Assembly (NCBI GenBank): GCA_015179125.1
Contig: WHVA01000333.1
Location: 1 to 64,000 of the forward strand
DNA from: Gautieria morchelliformis
Lineage: Eukaryota > Basidiomycota > Agaricomycetes > Gomphales > Gomphaceae
Length of the DNA: 64,000 bases
Direction of reading: 5' to 3'
The notes below the pieces were generated by a model. That model was given only the letters and a program-made list of their open reading frames with translations, made no database searches and was not told the origin of the DNA. Positions 39,459-51,130 of this stretch are shown in pieces; the first letter of the stretch is position 1, and every line of letters begins with the position of its first letter. A program made the translations under genes and the position numbers.

Positions 39459-41534
39459 ATGCCCATCCACCTCCCACCGCCGGCCACTCTTTCGAGGCTG
39501 GAGACATGCCCCGTCGAGGTTATTGAAGCTATCGTCCTTGCCACCGTTGGTAGCAACATACCTGGTCCTCCCGCCGACCTGGATTCACTCCTTCGCGTCT
39601 CAAAAGCCATATATATCTCAATATCTAGGCGGAAAACCCATCCCTCTATGGAAAGATCTTTGGGATAAAATTCGACGACCGAGCACCTGTGCGCAGACTA
39701 GTAGAACTTTGCAAGCGCGGAAGCATAAGAACGGAAGAACTTGTCAAACGATTTCAGTCGTTGAAAAGGTTCAAGATGATGGAATGTCATCAATTTTGCG
39801 CAGCCCCAACGGCTCGCGGGGATCTATGGGTGGCATACCTGATGTTTCTAGAACACGATCGCCATAACTATCAACAGTTAGTTTCCTACGCAGCCGTCGA
39901 CAAGTTTGCCAGCAACTTCATCAAAGACGGAGGACCCTTCCACGATGGGCTCGAGGGCATGGTGGTTGGAGAATTGACAATGAAATAAACGCGCTGGCAA
40001 CATGGATATAAAATCAATCGTTTTCTATATTGTGCAGTCTGACGAGGTCATATGGTACCAGATCGCTTCGCGAGTGAAGCTGGAGCTGACCGTGCAAGTG
40101 TACTGGAGGCCTTTTCACATATGTCTGTAGGGTCGTTCAAAGTGACTGACTTGTTCATTCTATTCGTAAATTTCCTGACTCAACGACACTCAGTACGCAT
40201 CAACCCATTCCCCAATAACTTCCTTTGATATTCCGCTCACTGGACCCACCACGCCACTGCTGCCGCCAACCACGTCTGCACTCCCTCTCGCTGCGCTTCC
40301 ATCCTCGCGACGGACCTATCTACAGGACTACTTCGGCGTCACTCTTCCCGTCACCCACCCGCTTCTTGCACCCGCAGTGTTCTTGAGCTGTGCCGTCCGT
40401 CTTGAGCCAGCCGGAGCTGAAATGGCGATGCTTCTTCCAGAAGGACCCGGCAGCCTAACAACTATGTTTGCAGACTGGGGCCAGGGTTGTGGTAGCGAGC
40501 AATATGACCATGACTGGAGCCGTCTCCTCACTTGCTACATCCCGTGGGTGCCCGTGATCAGCGTCATCATACCGCGTGTGTTCACGCCCGGGATGCTAAC
40601 TGGTACTTGGGTTGGCCGCGGTTTTGTAGGTCTCTTTTCTAAACCGTATTATCGTCGCCTTCACTCTTATTGCGTCCAGGAGGTTCCTGAGGAACAATTC
40701 AATGATCTTCTGGCTCCACAGCCTTCGGAAGATGCTCCCAGGCATCCACAACTTCATGCATATCCTATACCGATGCAGTTTCATCTTCGGTGAGCCTGGA
40801 TTGACACAATGTGCACATACCCTCACGGCTTGAATAACACAGTGAATACCATGCTCACGACCGTTCTCAAACGCTCGGGTGTAACGATTCGAGTCAGGAC
40901 TTGGGAAGCAATGGCGTGTTCAAAGCTTGGTTGCCGCAAGGTGTAGGCATGAGCGAGACTGAGGTGTGTCCTATATGTGTGTGTGTGTGTGTGTGTAACG
41001 ATCATCTCAGTCCTTTGCTGGTCGATAGCGCGAGCTATGCTTCTCAGTCGACAACCCCGGCACCATGCGGGTCCAAGTATGATATTTATGATCCGGTCAC
41101 AGCCGCGAGAAGGGCACTGGATGAAGAATTCAGACCGACTGCTCCCTTCAGCGATGGTGTCTACGACATCGTTCTAACTGCTCAGGTACATACAAAGAGC
41201 GTTGAACATATTTGTCTTTTGAATAATGCGTATATGCAGACCGGGGATGACTTCGGTTCCGTACGGGGACACAAGTCCTACTACGGTCGTGTCAGAGACT
41301 GGGATGGCCTTATCCTGCTCTTTAGCGTTGAAGTATGTGCTTGTTTGCTTCTTACGCACATGCCATTGGCGTTGATGCTCTTGGATTGTGCTGCAGACAC
41401 CAGGGGAACCGTCACTGATATTCAGTGGCTATATCCAAGGGAGCACGAACCTGGTGGGTAGATGGCGTGAAACTGCCACACCAGTGGACTTGCCTGGCTG
41501 GGAGGGTGTATGGACGATGATAAAAGTTGAATGA
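39459..41534 (+). pseudogene. F-box-like gene, copy A, probably inactive
   Basis: The N-terminal part (39459-39640) has an F-box-like segment: CPVEVIEAIVLATVGSNIPG, then DLDSLLRVSKAIYISIS. Further conserved blocks are APVRRLVELCKRG and QSLKRFKMMECHQFC, then YLMFLEHDRHNYQQLVSYAA, FIKDGGPFHDG (to 39960), FLSCAVRLEPAGAEMAML with MFADWGQGCGSEQYDHDW (40377-40530), YDIYDPVTAARR and DGVYDIVLTAQV, ending with NLVGRWRETATP and TGA at 41532-41534. Such proteins commonly recruit substrates to SCF ubiquitin ligases. Frame changes near 39640 and 39670 lie within one continuous region of homology and no introns explain them, so this copy looks broken there. (CT/GT)n near 40973-40996 lies in an intron-like segment. 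Confidence 0.6.
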
Positions 41535-43075
41535 CCCAAGGCGATAGCCAGGTGAATCTCATTGAAATAGACTAGCACATGTCTGTTTCGCTCGGCCTGC
41601 TGGTTAATAGATGGCGGATGGCGTGGTCTCTAACTGAAAACCTGTCGTATTCAGCCTCCGACAGTCCGACATACTGTACCATTACGACCATAGGTTCAGA
41701 GCTCGGCGGTGTGACATGAAATTTTACCTAGTTCACTGGTTCAGAGGAAACCGTGACACGTGACTGAACTTAAGTTAGTTCAACGAACATCCGACTCAGG
41801 TGCGAAAAAAATTTGCTATTCTGGACTTACTCAACCTGTATGTGTGACAGGTGACTACGGCTATGGGAATTCAGGTTCAAGAGGTCTTGTGACGCGTGAG
41901 TGAACCTATGGTCGTAATGGTGCAGTATACTCAGTATCTGCCAGTCCCAGCAGGCGCCGTCTCAAACTCATCGACAGCAGTCCACACTTGGTGTTGTCTA
42001 AATTTCCCGCGCGATTCCGATCAATGTACTTATCTGTTCATCATGGGTATTATGAACACTGGAATGAATAATATCATTTCATATTCCATTTCGTCACCGA
42101 CATGCCTTTTGCGTCCCCTTGCTTTACACCTAGTGTCCTTTTTGGTACCTTTTCTGCTGTGCCACTGTTGTATTTCCGTCTCTTTGTTAATTCTGTCACG
42201 CTGCAGATGAGTTACTGTCACCTCACCATGACACATCAGTCCCGATTTTTAGCTGCTGCCCAGCCGCTGCGTCGAATTATAGAGGCGTGCTCATGACCTG
42301 TCCCAAGCAGCCACATAAATTGCAAGAGGCCAAACATGTGTAGGTCTGAGTCGAGGACGCTTGTACTTTGATCTATCAGTCCCACGATCGCGAGAACTAG
42401 TACAAGAAGCGCGATCGAAACACCCAGACAACAGGCTACTGGCCAGGTTGTCAGCATCGCAAGGCACGGTCTGAAATACGCTCGCTGGCAAAATATTGAG
42501 CTAGTGTTCATAACATGACAGGGATTGGGGACATTAGAGTTCGAAATACCAGATTATTTGGTACAGAATTTGGACTCTTTACAAAGATAATGCACATTCG
42601 GCCACAAACTTTCTCATGCCCATCCCAACATCCAAAATTCCCAGAACGCTTATTCTCACCAAAACACTATCTCAAAACGTGTAGAGAGCAGCGCCAGTAG
42701 ACGATGGCGATATCCCAGATACACATAACATAGAAAGGGGACATGCCACCCGGCACAGACCCCACGCAGCCCACTACGTCACAGGCATGCACGCGCGCCG
42801 GCAACCGACAAGGAGGCACTAAAACCAGAGCTGAGCGCCTGGCAGACTCATGTGCTGCGATCCGCACCAGAAAGGGTGCACGCATGTTCTCGGACACAAA
42901 ATGGATTCTTCGCCAAACATGGGCCGATCACAGCAGAGATAAAGGAGGCGAGTGGCACGTAGAAGGACCCGAACGTGTGGTTCGACTGGAGCAAGAGGAG
43001 TGCTGCGAGAGAGCGCTGCGAGACCTCGACGGCATGGGAGGTGCCAGTGGGGAGTAAAGGGCTTCGGGCATGGAA
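41535..43075. other. Region without a recognised gene
   Basis: The first 150 bases continue the inverted duplication shared with 57310-57480. A minus-strand frame (42511-42236) has one hydrophobic segment, ACCLGVSIALLVLVLAIVGL, that could span a membrane, but no family is recognised. A plus-strand frame (42743-43057) is charged and Arg-rich, also unrecognised. The copia element starts at 43081. Confidence 0.45.
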
Positions 43076-43080
43076 AACAC

Positions 43081-43303
43081 TGTAGAACGAAGGAGTAAAT
43101 ATGATCTGATATTCTCTATTGATCTCAAGTAGATCGTTCCTTTATATACAAATTATAATGTCCATTATATTACCAATCTCTTCGAGCTGCTGTGCCGATG
43201 CGATGCCGGTGCACCAGCAACCCGGGGTCGAGAGCGATCTCGAACCTCCGGCTAAATGCGTGCCGGCTCTGCCTCGGCAGTGTCATCGTTCCGATTACTA
43301 ACA
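43081..43303 (-). repeat. 3' LTR of the intact copia element
   Basis: 223 bp, identical to 47355-47577. The last codons and the stop of the Gag-Pol frame (43252) lie inside it. On the minus strand the LTR has a TATATAAAGG-type box (complement of CCTTTATATA, 43139-43148). Confidence 0.95.
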
Positions 43304-46300
43304 CTCCCCCTCAGCGAGAAATCCCTTCGGTAAAATCCCAATTTCCCTAATAGATACCTATGTTGGTGCATGTCTAATCCCTTTGTAAATATGTCCGCTA
43401 CGTTCTCCTTCGTCGGTACGTATGTAAGTGATGCCTCGTGAGAGGCCACTTTCTCACGGATAAAATGATATGCGACATTGATGTGTTTGGTACGCGCATG
43501 ATACGTTGCGTCATGCGATAGTGTAATGGCGCCTAGATTGTCTGATCGAAGTGACGTGGGCTGGGTTTGATCGATTCCAAGTTCCTCGATGAAACGTCTC
43601 AGCCAGATTAATTGCTTGGCGCCCTCGGTAAGTGCCATGTATTCGGCCTCCGTGGTAGATAGCGCGATCGTTCGCTGCTTCTTCGAGCTCCATGCAATGG
43701 TTCCTCCTCCTAGTATAGCTACGTAGCCACTAATAGATAGTGCGTCGTTTCTATTAGCATAATCCGAGTCGACAAATATTTCGAGGTCGAGACCAGCGTC
43801 TCGTCGGAATGTTATGCCGTCGTCACGTGACCCTTTGAGGTACCTGAGCGCGTGTTTGATCGCCGTCCAGTGCTCGGGTCCATAAGTAGTAGTGAATTGG
43901 CTCAAGTGTTGTACGGTAAAAACCAAATCAGGTCGCGTGCTGAGTGCTGCATACATGAGTGATCCGATCGCTTTGGCATAGGGTACTTCGGCAGTTGGAC
44001 CTGTTGAGTCCATGGGTGTCGTGAGTTTGATCATTTTATGCAGGGGTGTAGATACCGAATGAGCCGTTGTCATGTTGAATCGATCGAGTATGATGTCGAT
44101 GTAATGTCCTTGAGACATGATCAGCGTTCCCTCATCCCTATTCCTCTCAACTCTAATTCCCAATATTTTCTTCATTTCTCCTAAATCTGTTAAGGGGAAT
44201 TTTCCATGAAGCTCCCCCTTGAGCTTAATCATCCCTCCCTTGGAGTCAGCAAATAGTCCGAAGTCGTCCACATATACAGATATGACTTCGATTGAATCCT
44301 TATCTTGTCTGATGTAGACGCATTCATCGGCTGTACTTTGATGGAAGCCGAGATCGAGTAGTAATTTGCGTAAGCGCTGATGCCAAGCTCGTCCCGATTG
44401 TTTGAGTCCGTAGAGCGCTCTGTATATTCTTAGAACGCGTCCAGATCCATCATCAAATCCGTCGGGCTGGCGCATGTAGATCTCCTCATCTATAGTTGAA
44501 TTGAGGTAGGCGCCTTTGACATCCATCATTTCGATTTCCCAATCGAGTGTGTTTGCGATCGCCAATAGAACACGTAGTGAATCGAATTTGACCACGGGTG
44601 AGGTTATCTCGTAGTAGTCCATTCCTGGCCTCTGTGTGAATCCTTGAGCCACGACCCTTGCTTTAGCCTTATCAAATTGTCCATCCGGTTGCGTTTTGAC
44701 GGCGTATACCCATCGGCAACCGATAGCTATTCGTCCGGGTGGTAGTTCTGTTAGCTCCCATGTTCCTAACGTCTTGTGTTGGTCCATCTCAATTTCCATT
44801 GCTTTCTCCCAGATCGGCGCATCATCACGTGATACCGCCGCTCTGTAATTCTCAGGTTCAGTGACGATTTCTCTCGTTATGTAAACCTGCTCGGTGCGTC
44901 CTGAATTATTCAGTTTCCGGTAATCCGGCCTTTGAGTGATACGCGCGCTCCGTCGGATCTCTGGAGCTGGCGCTTGTTCAGGTGGATCAGGAACGGGTGT
45001 TGTCTGGGGTGATGACGTCTGTGGGGTAGATGTGATCGGGTCCGGCACATGCTCGCGCGGTGAGTGCTCCCCCTCGAGCGGTGCCGTGTCATCATCGTCG
45101 TTGTCTGGGATAGGGTAGAGTCGGTTGTCATTTTCGTCGAATGTGATATTTCTCGAAATTTGAACATGTTTTGAGGCTTTATTGTAATACCTCCATGCTT
45201 TTGCATGTTCTGCTACTCCGACGAAGATGTGTTCTTCTGCCTTTGGATCAAGTTTAGCTCGTCGTTGATCCGGCACCATAACCCAACAATTTGTCCCGAA
45301 TTCCTCTAGACGTGCTATGTTCGGCTTCTTGCCGAATAGTGCCTGGAACGGCGTTGCGTCATCTCCAAGCGCTCGCGTGGGTGATCGGTTTTTGATGTAA
45401 CACGCGTAAGCCACGGCCTCGGGCCAGAGTATTTTAGGCAGGTTCTTGGCAAATATCATTGCCCGTGCGTGCTCGAGTAAGGTTCGGTTGAGTCGTTCGG
45501 CGATTCCATTCTGGGCTGGGGAGTATGGAGCTGTAGTCTCCATGATAATGCCATATTTTGCACAAAATTCCTTGAAATTCTTATTGACATATTCCCCTCC
45601 ATTATCTGAGCGAAACCTCTTCAGTTTCTGACCTGTTTGGGTCTCGAGGAATGCCTTGTACGTCTCGAAGTGTTTGAGCGCTTCATCTTTGGCGCTCCCA
45701 AAATAGATGACCGTGTACCTGGATTTGATGTCCGTGAAAGAATAAAAATACTTTTCACGTGATGGTCCCTCGGTCTGGGCAGGTCCCCATACATCGGATA
45801 CTGTCAGGTCACCGACCTGTTCTACAGTGTCCTCGGCTCTTTTGGGGAATGGCTCCACATGCCGTTTGCCTTGTATGCATGCCTTGCACTGGCTCGGCTC
45901 GTTTGATTCGTCGATCTCAAGTCCGGTGACTAGATCGTTAGATTTCAACAACTTTATGGAGTTTATATTGACGTGCCCTAGTATCCTGTGCCATTTGTCC
46001 CATGACCGTCCCTTTGCCGCTGCGGCAAAGTCCCGTGCCTCGACTGATCGGGTGACCCGTGCCTTCATACAGAATAACCGCCCGCGCTTCTGTCCCTGTG
46101 CGAAGGTAACTCCGGCGTGTGATTTGAATTCGACGCCGGTGCCTGAAAAAGTGGCTGTGTTGCCCTTATCAGTCAGACGCCCTACGCTGATAAGGTTGTT
46201 CGGCGCATCTGGTGCGTGTTTGACGTCACGTAGCTCGATCGTGTTCGTCTTGGCGCCGATCTTGAATTCCATGTATATAGTGCCTCGGCCTTGTGTATGT

Positions 46301-47274
46301 AGTACCGCACCGGGTGAAATTCCTTCGATTTCAGATGGTTCCTCGGCATAGCTAGCGAAATCGTTTCGGCTTCTAGCTATATGTGTTGTTGCTGCTGAAT
46401 CGGCTAACCAGTCGGATGCGGATATAGCACTGTATGCTACCTCCTTAGATACAAATGCGAAGTCCTTTTCTTCTGCTTGTTTGACTGTTTCTTTGTTCCC
46501 TGATTTGAACCATTTCGGTGCTTGGCCCTCCTTGCCGCCACCTTTCGCCCAACAGTCCTTCACGTAATGACCCTTCTTGCCGCAATTTCGGCACTTTCCC
46601 TTTGTTGCTCCTGAGTCATCTTTCCTGGTCCTGTGACGTTGTTGCGCCTTAAGCGCCGTCTGCCGTGCCGATCCAGCTTTCCGTGCTCGATCCTCATCGA
46701 GGACCCGAGCTATTAATATATCAGCTGTTGTCCCGGCTCCACTGGCGTTTACTGCCGTAATAAACGCCGACCAAGAATCTGGTAATGACGTCAGCAACGT
46801 GTTCGAGAACTCGGTGTCACTGATGTAATGCCCCCGCGCATTCAATTCCTGTTGAATGCCGCGGAGCTTGCGTACGTGCTCCTCCATGTTCGCGCCGTCC
46901 TCGGCAAGCGTCCGGAAGAAATCTCTTCGGAGATTTACAATCCCCACTGCTCCCTTTGATTCGAATATTGCTTGTAGACTAGTCCATACAGCAAACGCAG
47001 ACATCGTCTGATTGATGTAAACTAGTTGTTCATCGGCAACTCTGAGGCAAATCTCTTTTCTAGCCTTCTTGTCCTTCCTTCTCCAATCGTCGATCTCCTG
47101 CTGTTCGGTCGCAGTGACGTTGTCGGCATCTGCCGGTCTCGGTTCCGTCTCCCTGCCGATAGCCACGTCCCACAGATCTGAGTCATCGAGTATCCACTCG
47201 AGCCGCCGGCGCCACGCCGCGTAATTATCCCCGTTCAAGGGATCGATCTTGTACGTGTTATTGCTACTCGACAT
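43252..47274 (-). CDS. Copia Gag-Pol polyprotein
   Basis: A 1340-codon frame from ATG 47274. Domains in order, rough residues: Gag (1-220; KIDPLNGDNYAAWRRRLEWI), CCHC knuckle CRNCGKKGHYVKDC (about 226), aspartic protease WLADSAATTH (about 288), integrase zinc-binding HRILGHVN with CKACIQGKRH (about 428-470), integrase core with Asp in VSDVWGP (about 493), Asp in DNGGEY (about 554) and Glu in NGIAERLNRT (about 592), reverse transcriptase from WVYAVKTQPDGQFDKAKARV (about 855) with the YVDD box (about 1000), and RNase H from FVDSDYANR (about 1168) to TTEAEYMAL. The protein is cut by its own protease into Gag, integrase and RT/RNase H. No stop or frameshift is seen; gag and pol share one frame, as in copia. 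Confidence 0.96.
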   Translation of the reverse strand: MSSSNNTYKIDPLNGDNYAAWRRRLEWILDDSDLWDVAIGRETEPRPADADNVTATEQQEIDDWRRKDKKARKEICLRVADEQLVYINQTMSAFAVWTSLQAIFESKGAVGIVNLRRDFFRTLAEDGANMEEHVRKLRGIQQELNARGHYISDTEFSNTLLTSLPDSWSAFITAVNASGAGTTADILIARVLDEDRARKAGSARQTALKAQQRHRTRKDDSGATKGKCRNCGKKGHYVKDCWAKGGGKEGQAPKWFKSGNKETVKQAEEKDFAFVSKEVAYSAISASDWLADSAATTHIARSRNDFASYAEEPSEIEGISPGAVLHTQGRGTIYMEFKIGAKTNTIELRDVKHAPDAPNNLISVGRLTDKGNTATFSGTGVEFKSHAGVTFAQGQKRGRLFCMKARVTRSVEARDFAAAAKGRSWDKWHRILGHVNINSIKLLKSNDLVTGLEIDESNEPSQCKACIQGKRHVEPFPKRAEDTVEQVGDLTVSDVWGPAQTEGPSREKYFYSFTDIKSRYTVIYFGSAKDEALKHFETYKAFLETQTGQKLKRFRSDNGGEYVNKNFKEFCAKYGIIMETTAPYSPAQNGIAERLNRTLLEHARAMIFAKNLPKILWPEAVAYACYIKNRSPTRALGDDATPFQALFGKKPNIARLEEFGTNCWVMVPDQRRAKLDPKAEEHIFVGVAEHAKAWRYYNKASKHVQISRNITFDENDNRLYPIPDNDDDDTAPLEGEHSPREHVPDPITSTPQTSSPQTTPVPDPPEQAPAPEIRRSARITQRPDYRKLNNSGRTEQVYITREIVTEPENYRAAVSRDDAPIWEKAMEIEMDQHKTLGTWELTELPPGRIAIGCRWVYAVKTQPDGQFDKAKARVVAQGFTQRPGMDYYEITSPVVKFDSLRVLLAIANTLDWEIEMMDVKGAYLNSTIDEEIYMRQPDGFDDGSGRVLRIYRALYGLKQSGRAWHQRLRKLLLDLGFHQSTADECVYIRQDKDSIEVISVYVDDFGLFADSKGGMIKLKGELHGKFPLTDLGEMKKILGIRVERNRDEGTLIMSQGHYIDIILDRFNMTTAHSVSTPLHKMIKLTTPMDSTGPTAEVPYAKAIGSLMYAALSTRPDLVFTVQHLSQFTTTYGPEHWTAIKHALRYLKGSRDDGITFRRDAGLDLEIFVDSDYANRNDALSISGYVAILGGGTIAWSSKKQRTIALSTTEAEYMALTEGAKQLIWLRRFIEELGIDQTQPTSLRSDNLGAITLSHDATYHARTKHINVAYHFIREKVASHEASLTYVPTKENVADIFTKGLDMHQHRYLLGKLGFYRRDFSLRGSVSNRNDDTAEAEPARI
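43304..43312 (-). other. Polypurine tract of the copia element
   Basis: GAGGGGGAG on the minus strand directly before the 3' LTR; primes plus-strand cDNA synthesis. Confidence 0.8.
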
Positions 47275-47342
47275 CGTTGATCGGTATTGAGTTATTGGAG
47301 TATGGAGCGTAGTTAGATTTGTAGTAGTTTTAGTTATGCGCG

Positions 47343-47354
47343 GGGCCCATAACC
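47343..47354 (-). other. Copia primer-binding site (initiator tRNA-Met half-molecule type)
   Basis: Minus strand GGTTATGGGCCC immediately after the 5' LTR, complementary to the initiator tRNA-Met anticodon arm. Identical to the 12 bases at 8558-8569. Confidence 0.85.
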
Positions 47355-47577
47355 TGTAGAACGAAGGAGTAAATATGATCTGATATTCTCTATTGATCTC
47401 AAGTAGATCGTTCCTTTATATACAAATTATAATGTCCATTATATTACCAATCTCTTCGAGCTGCTGTGCCGATGCGATGCCGGTGCACCAGCAACCCGGG
47501 GTCGAGAGCGATCTCGAACCTCCGGCTAAATGCGTGCCGGCTCTGCCTCGGCAGTGTCATCGTTCCGATTACTAACA
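47355..47577 (-). repeat. 5' LTR of the intact copia element
   Basis: 223 bp, same sequence as 43081-43303. It should carry the element's promoter. AACAC follows on the plus strand as the target duplication. Confidence 0.95.
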
Positions 47578-47582
47578 AACAC

Positions 47583-49774
47583 TGGCGTCGAACATAAATA
47601 CAGGTAAGCACGTGACCTTGCGGTGGATTCCGTGAGATGGATCCACAACGCTCCATTCGGAGTCCATAGCTTATATTTGTCTATATGACCTGAGGTTGGC
47701 CAGATATGAAAGCGCTTTATTTTCGCGATTTGCGGATGGACTCCGGGGTCGCCTCAGCACGCTCGCGGCTCATGAATGCTGATATAGCACACATCGATAT
47801 CGCCGACAACACCGGCGGAGGACGTTTGTCCGCAGGCATATAGGCTCGACAAAAGGCACTTGTCACCGTGCGCGATCGATCTTAGCTCGACATGCCATTC
47901 GTGCCGTGAACGGTGCGTGGAACAACATCCCGATTCCGAGCCCGGCATTCTCAGGGTATATCTCCTGCTTGGCGATACTCGACGTCACATCCAGTAATGT
48001 GAGCGGTCCTAAGGGAGAGGGTGAAGGTAGAATTAGACTTAATAATGTACCATACTTGACGGTGCGACAACACGGCACGCACCAAAACCGATTGTGGCGA
48101 TGGCAAGCCGGACCACGATGATATATTTGTAACAGCCGTAAGGCCTTTCTTGCCTGTGCAAGGTGCGCCATTTTGTGGATTAAGCGTGTCTGCGCTCACA
48201 ATTACTTGGCCGGCCGAATCAAGTTTTTAAGCAGTCTAAGGACGGTCCTGCCTGTGTACTGATATTGGCCATCTTGGCGGCTGGTGGGCAGCTGGGGCCA
48301 GGAAGGCAGCGCAACGGCGATTCTCGGTCAGGGTAAACTATAGGCGCCTGTCGTAGACGTACCCGGTCTCTTCTCGTCGCTCCTAAGTAAAGGAATTGGA
48401 GCTTTAGAGAGGGCAAATGTCCAGAGAACGAACACACAGGATTATCAGATAGGCCATGTAGTTCTTTTGTTGTGGGTTAGAGTACTTTTCTCGGTGATTG
48501 ATGATTGCTGTATGAAACGTTTATGATTTTGACGCAGCTGGAATGTTGTGTTATTTGCAGTCCGTATTCCGCTGAGCGATGTTTCAGTGACCTAGCTTGC
48601 TTGTGTGGAGGCAGAAAGCGTCGGCCGCTTGCTGACAGTGGTAAACTAAGAATGTTTGAGGTTTGAAATTATGTCGCGAAACACATAGTCAGTATGCAGA
48701 CTTACATAAATCCGTTAATTCTGAGGAACCTCGGCCTCCGCGTCCTGGGCGGGCGGCACAACCGCTTGCGCTGTTCTGCTAACGAACACCAACCCGTCTA
48801 ATATTCTCGCACGGTAGAGCCGGTAGGCACTGCCATGCAAGACGGGAACCCGCCTTGTGCGCGACAGAGCCCCTCGGCACCGTCGTGCAAACAAAACGCC
48901 GCCTCGCGGGAAAGCTCCGCTCGACTGTCATGGTCCACAGCAAGCTCAAAATTTATCCTCACGCCGACGTTCTCTTGCACTATTATCCTCCCTTCATGAC
49001 GACCAGGGACTATGTCGGTATCAGATTGCATAGCAGGGTTGGTTGAGCCACCGGAGGGAGAACTCGCTGATGCTTCAATCGGACCTTCTGAAGCTGTGAG
49101 GAGACCCATGACGGCCGTAGGCGGTCATCCGATTTATTGTGAATGTGTTTGGTTGCCCGACACCCGGCGGCAGCTGCGACGAAATGGAAAGCCAGTCATG
49201 CAATGGTACTTTTCAGTGAGCCCATTCAGTCATTGAATATGTTCGTAACCTTTGAATAGGAGCTTTGTCGCCACTGAGGGGTATGCAGAGCAGAAAGAAC
49301 CCACGTCTATAACCATGCCGCAGGAGGAGTTCATTCATTGTGGCTGTGCCATAATAAGATACGGTGCGTGCAGCGGCCTTGTTGGTGTTTTCTATATGGT
49401 TCTTGGGGATGTGCGTGCTTCGATAAGTAACCACCCAGCCGTGGTCCTGGACGAATGCAGAGCAGGAAAAGATCAGGCCGTTGTTGAGGTGAGTTTGAAA
49501 AGAAACAGAGATAACGTTGAAAGTAGCCCGAATGAATAGTTGGGGCACGATTAGAATGGGGTATCGCCTAGTTGTCGAGGAGGGGGTCTGGGTAACGTCC
49601 CTTACAAGCCAACGCTGAAGAGATTTCAGCTTGTGGGGGATAATGACACATTGATTGATCTCACAGCGTATTTTTGTTCTGCAAGACACACAAAAGGTCG
49701 TACTTGGAGGGTCCCGTGTCTCCATTCGCGAGCTACCAGCATCCCAGATATCTCAGCAATCAAATCTCCTGTAG
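47583..49774. other. Region without a recognised gene
   Basis: Moderately GC-rich, non-repetitive host-like DNA. Open frames of 60-170 codons exist on both strands (for example minus 49725-49213 and 49109-48798) but overlap each other and show no domain I recognise. A multi-exon host gene could be hidden here; I could not assemble one. Confidence 0.4.
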
Positions 49775-51050
49775 GATCTTCAAGCACTCACATCCGTCCC
49801 AGTCCTTCCCATAGTGCCTGTCCTGCTGGTGCTGTCTAGATGTATCACGGCACCGCTTCACTTCCTGGGTGATTTGTACTATTTACAATATCCTGTCGAT
49901 CTTGAAAGCCTCGAGGGACAGCTGGTGCGACGCGATACCGGAAGTAACGATCCCGAGGCCACATGAGGGCGACACGGAGAAGGCATGATGTGGTATTTAT
50001 CACGCACGGTTGCCTTTTTTTAAGACGTTAAGATGTAACCGAAGTCCAATTGCTGTCGACTCCAGATCGAGCCGCTGGTGAGTGTATCGTCCACTTTCCC
50101 ATGGGTTTGCATTGGCAATAGTGCTACCCTTGTGTGAGCTGCACAAAGTCATGGTTTGTTCACTGGCGTGGCCTTTGATCGAAGCGTACGCGCGCGCGCT
50201 TGGAAAAATTAACGGATATGCTCTATTTAGCTCCGCTATTACCTTCCCCTACAGTGGGATCGTTTGTACAGCACTTCTATTTTGCTCTTGCTTGGCGAGA
50301 TTCTATGGAATTTACTCCCAATCTCCCCTCCGGACGCTCTTGATGGTGCCTCAGCAAACGTACTAATCACTAACACGTCAAGCTGACTATTTCTAGGCAT
50401 TCAGATGGAATGTTCCCAATACACCGCCCCCGATCCACTATAGTATTCTACTGCTTGGCCCATGTTGCCATCCATTGTTTCCCTGCATATTCCAGATATG
50501 AGACTCGCTAGTCTTTTAAGCGTGCGTACCCTTTGCACTTTGCGGCTAGCCTGTCTTGACCATGATCACTTTTGTCCTATTGACTTTTGTCATATTTTTC
50601 CCCGCGCAGAATACATCTGTCAATGTTGTAACCTTGCGTTGCTAAAACTTGAGGTTTGCTGGCCTTTAGGTGTGTGATTCGAGGTTTGCTTGTCTTGAAC
50701 GCGAATATTCACGCTTGATGAGCGAAGAACAATACCACGTTATCTCTGCGATACTTGCAGCCTTGGGAGGCTTGAGAGTTCCTGGCCTGTGATATGACTT
50801 GGTCGTTTGACGTCATCCTTGCCTTAACTTCAATATTGAGTTTTGGGCGCGAAACGTTGATCAGTGGAGTTGCAAGTGTCAATGGCGAATTCCGTGGTCA
50901 TTGTCATTATAAAAAATCCCCGTTCCATTCGACGTGGCGCCTTTTGTACGATCTCTGAGCATTGTGGAGTCCTCGTCCAACTTTGACTAGGCCGGGTGCC
51001 GCTCCACGACGCCAATCCCGACTCGATGTATGTGAGTGACTTCACGGTCC
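49775..51050 (+). repeat. Direct repeat, copy 1 of a 1.3-kb paralogous segment
   Basis: Aligns over its length with 62520-63870 in the same orientation. Shared text includes CAGCTGGTGCGACGC, TTTATCACGCACGGTTGCC, CTGCTGTCGACTCC-like text and the later TTGAGGTTTGCT. In one frame both copies read CDAIPEVTIPRP, preceded by RFTS and IYN, so an ancestral exon is likely. In both copies the surrounding frames are short and interrupted. Identity unknown. Confidence 0.7.
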
Positions 51051-51130
51051 ACCATCCATCACGCCACTGCTGCCGCCACCCACGCTGCACTCCCACTCGC
51101 TGCGCTGCCATTCTCCCGGCCGACTTATAG
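51040..51130 (+). pseudogene. Small fragment of the F-box-like gene (copy D)
   Basis: The segment GTCCACCATCCATCACGCCA, continuing CTGCTGCCGCCACCCACG and ending at a CCGGCCGACTTAT-like end, matches the Pro/Leu-rich exon before the TMFADWGQG block in copy A (about 40240-40325) and in copy B (about 58640-58720). Only some 90 bp are recognisable. Confidence 0.5.

Larger units (their letters stand above)
43081..47577 (-). mobile_element. Intact Ty1/copia retrotransposon with identical LTRs
   Basis: Two 223-bp LTRs (43081-43303 and 47355-47577) start TGTAGAACGA, end TTACTAACA and show no difference by eye. The element is flanked by the 5-bp duplication AACAC (43076-43080 and 47578-47582). Minus-strand order: 5' LTR, primer site (47354-47343), a single 1340-codon Gag-Pol, polypurine tract GAGGGGGAG (43312-43304), 3' LTR. 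Identical LTRs and an open reading frame indicate recent insertion and likely autonomy. Confidence 0.96.

Noticed and set aside
40973..40996. (GT)n tract as a regulatory site
   Set aside because: A plain microsatellite in an intron-like part of the broken F-box gene; copy B lacks it.
47583..49774. A host gene assembled from overlapping frames on both strands
   Set aside because: No set of GT/AG introns gave a continuous protein with a recognisable domain.
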